6,386 bases of DNA from Campylobacterales bacterium. Lineage in GTDB: Bacteria > Campylobacterota > Campylobacteria > Campylobacterales > QNZT01. A model generated the notes under the pieces. That model was not told where the DNA came from. It worked only from the letters and a program-made list of their open reading frames with translations, and ran no database searches. Of the stretch, positions 5,916 to 6,386 are shown in pieces. The stretch spans positions 1 through 6,386 of the forward strand of contig JALWRO010000123.1 in NCBI GenBank assembly GCA_027080605.1, written 5' to 3'. Made by a program: the position numbers and the translations under genes. Every line of letters begins with the position of its first letter. The first letter of the stretch is position 1.

Positions 5916-6386
5916 TCACAGCGATGCGAACTTCTGGTAGGTAGTCGTGATTGCATCGATCAGCTGCTGCCAGCGGATTTGCGGTGTCTTTTTCATGAGC
6001 GCAGCAAATCGGCTTCTTTCAGGTTTCAGAAACGGCGCGGGATCGATAAAATAGCGCAGATATTTGATTTCGTAGTGCAGGTGCGGTCCGGTGGAGAGTC
6101 CGGTACTGCCCAGATAGCCGATGATACTCCCCTTTTTGACAAACTCCCCTTTTTTGACACGCAGATTTTTCAGCATATGTCCGAAAAGGGTTTTGAAGCC
6201 GTAGTTGTGGTCGATGATGACCATATTGCCGTAGCCACCCCGACTGTAGCCTGCAAACTCGACAATACCGTTACAGGTAGCGCGCACGGGAATACCCGGT
6301 TTGCCGCCGAAATCGATGCCGTGGTGAAAACGCTCTTCATGATAGATCGGATGCATCCGCCATCCAAAATGGGACGTAATACGACG
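5916..6386 (-). CDS. M23 zinc endopeptidase, 5' end cut (Csd/LytM type)
   Basis: This is a periplasmic LytM-type peptidase that would cut peptide cross-links in peptidoglycan. The right edge cuts the gene: the frame continues upstream of the internal Met at 6356 as RRITSHFGWR, the normal opening of the M23 domain, so that Met is not the start. Counting from the first codon in the window, 156 residues are present. Zinc ligands are His21 and Asp25 (HHGID) and His104; the catalytic histidines are His70 (FGHM) and His102 (GPHLHYE). All are intact, so it should be active. The usual G-x-x-V-x-x-G-x-x-x-G-x-x-G-x-T-G-x-S-T-G run is complete at about 80-100. A tail of some 40 residues after IDPAPFL ends near IRWQQLI, similar to the tail I recall for cell-shape M23 proteins of Helicobacter and Campylobacter (Csd1/Csd2 group). 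Its place next to mfd supports this. The N-terminal anchor or coiled coil is outside the window, so the exact paralogue cannot be named. Confidence 0.9.
   Translation of the reverse strand, partial: RRITSHFGWRMHPIYHEERFHHGIDFGGKPGIPVRATCNGIVEFAGYSRGGYGNMVIIDHNYGFKTLFGHMLKNLRVKKGEFVKKGSIIGYLGSTGLSTGPHLHYEIKYLRYFIDPAPFLKPERSRFAALMKKTPQIRWQQLIDAITTTYQKFASL

Noticed and set aside
5916..6356. Complete 146-residue M23 protein starting at Met 6356
   Set aside because: The frame stays open to the window edge and the residues upstream of that Met (RRITSHFGWR) are part of the conserved M23 domain, so the gene is truncated by the window.

Overview
The window looks like a chromosomal segment of a flagellated, Gram-negative member of the Campylobacterota (Epsilonproteobacteria), possibly a Sulfurovum- or Sulfurimonas-like organism. 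This rests on protein character: a compact Mfd of about 990 residues, an M23 endopeptidase of the Csd type next to mfd, and a stand-alone flgH behind a sigma-54-like promoter. The genus is inference. Nothing suggests phage, plasmid or insertion-sequence content, and no RNA gene or CRISPR array is visible.

Layout. The first ~65 bases hold the unresolved edge of a neighbouring gene. flgH (117-836, minus) follows, a single-gene unit with its own intrinsic terminator (66-102). A 59-bp divergent spacer separates it from a yqeY-type gene (896-1342, plus). This spacer, running into the yqeY leader, carries a good sigma-54 -24/-12 match facing flgH and an extended -10 facing yqeY. A 94-bp spacer with an AT-rich inverted repeat leads to a plus-strand lipoprotein gene (1437-2534). 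That protein has eight copies of a 23-residue Val-Pro/Tyr-Lys-Thr repeat and a C-terminal peptidoglycan-binding domain. Only 7 bp beyond its stop, a convergent minus-strand block ends. Read 5' to 3', that block is an M23 endopeptidase (cut by the right edge), mfd, and an unrecognised 112-residue gene that overlaps the mfd stop.

How the genes fit together. Three of the six genes act in the periplasm or outer membrane: the FlgH L-ring lipoprotein, the repeat-bearing peptidoglycan-binding lipoprotein and the M23 endopeptidase. Mfd couples transcription to nucleotide-excision repair. In Helicobacter pylori and Campylobacter jejuni, as I recall them, mfd sits beside the cell-shape genes ccmA (bactofilin) and csd-type M23 peptidases. 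Here the M23 gene abuts mfd with no bactofilin gene between.

The part that best fits 'undescribed' is the repeat lipoprotein. It may be an outer-membrane-to-wall tether, with cysteines at both ends of the repeat array and a 20-residue insert in the middle. The small gene coupled to mfd is the other true unknown.
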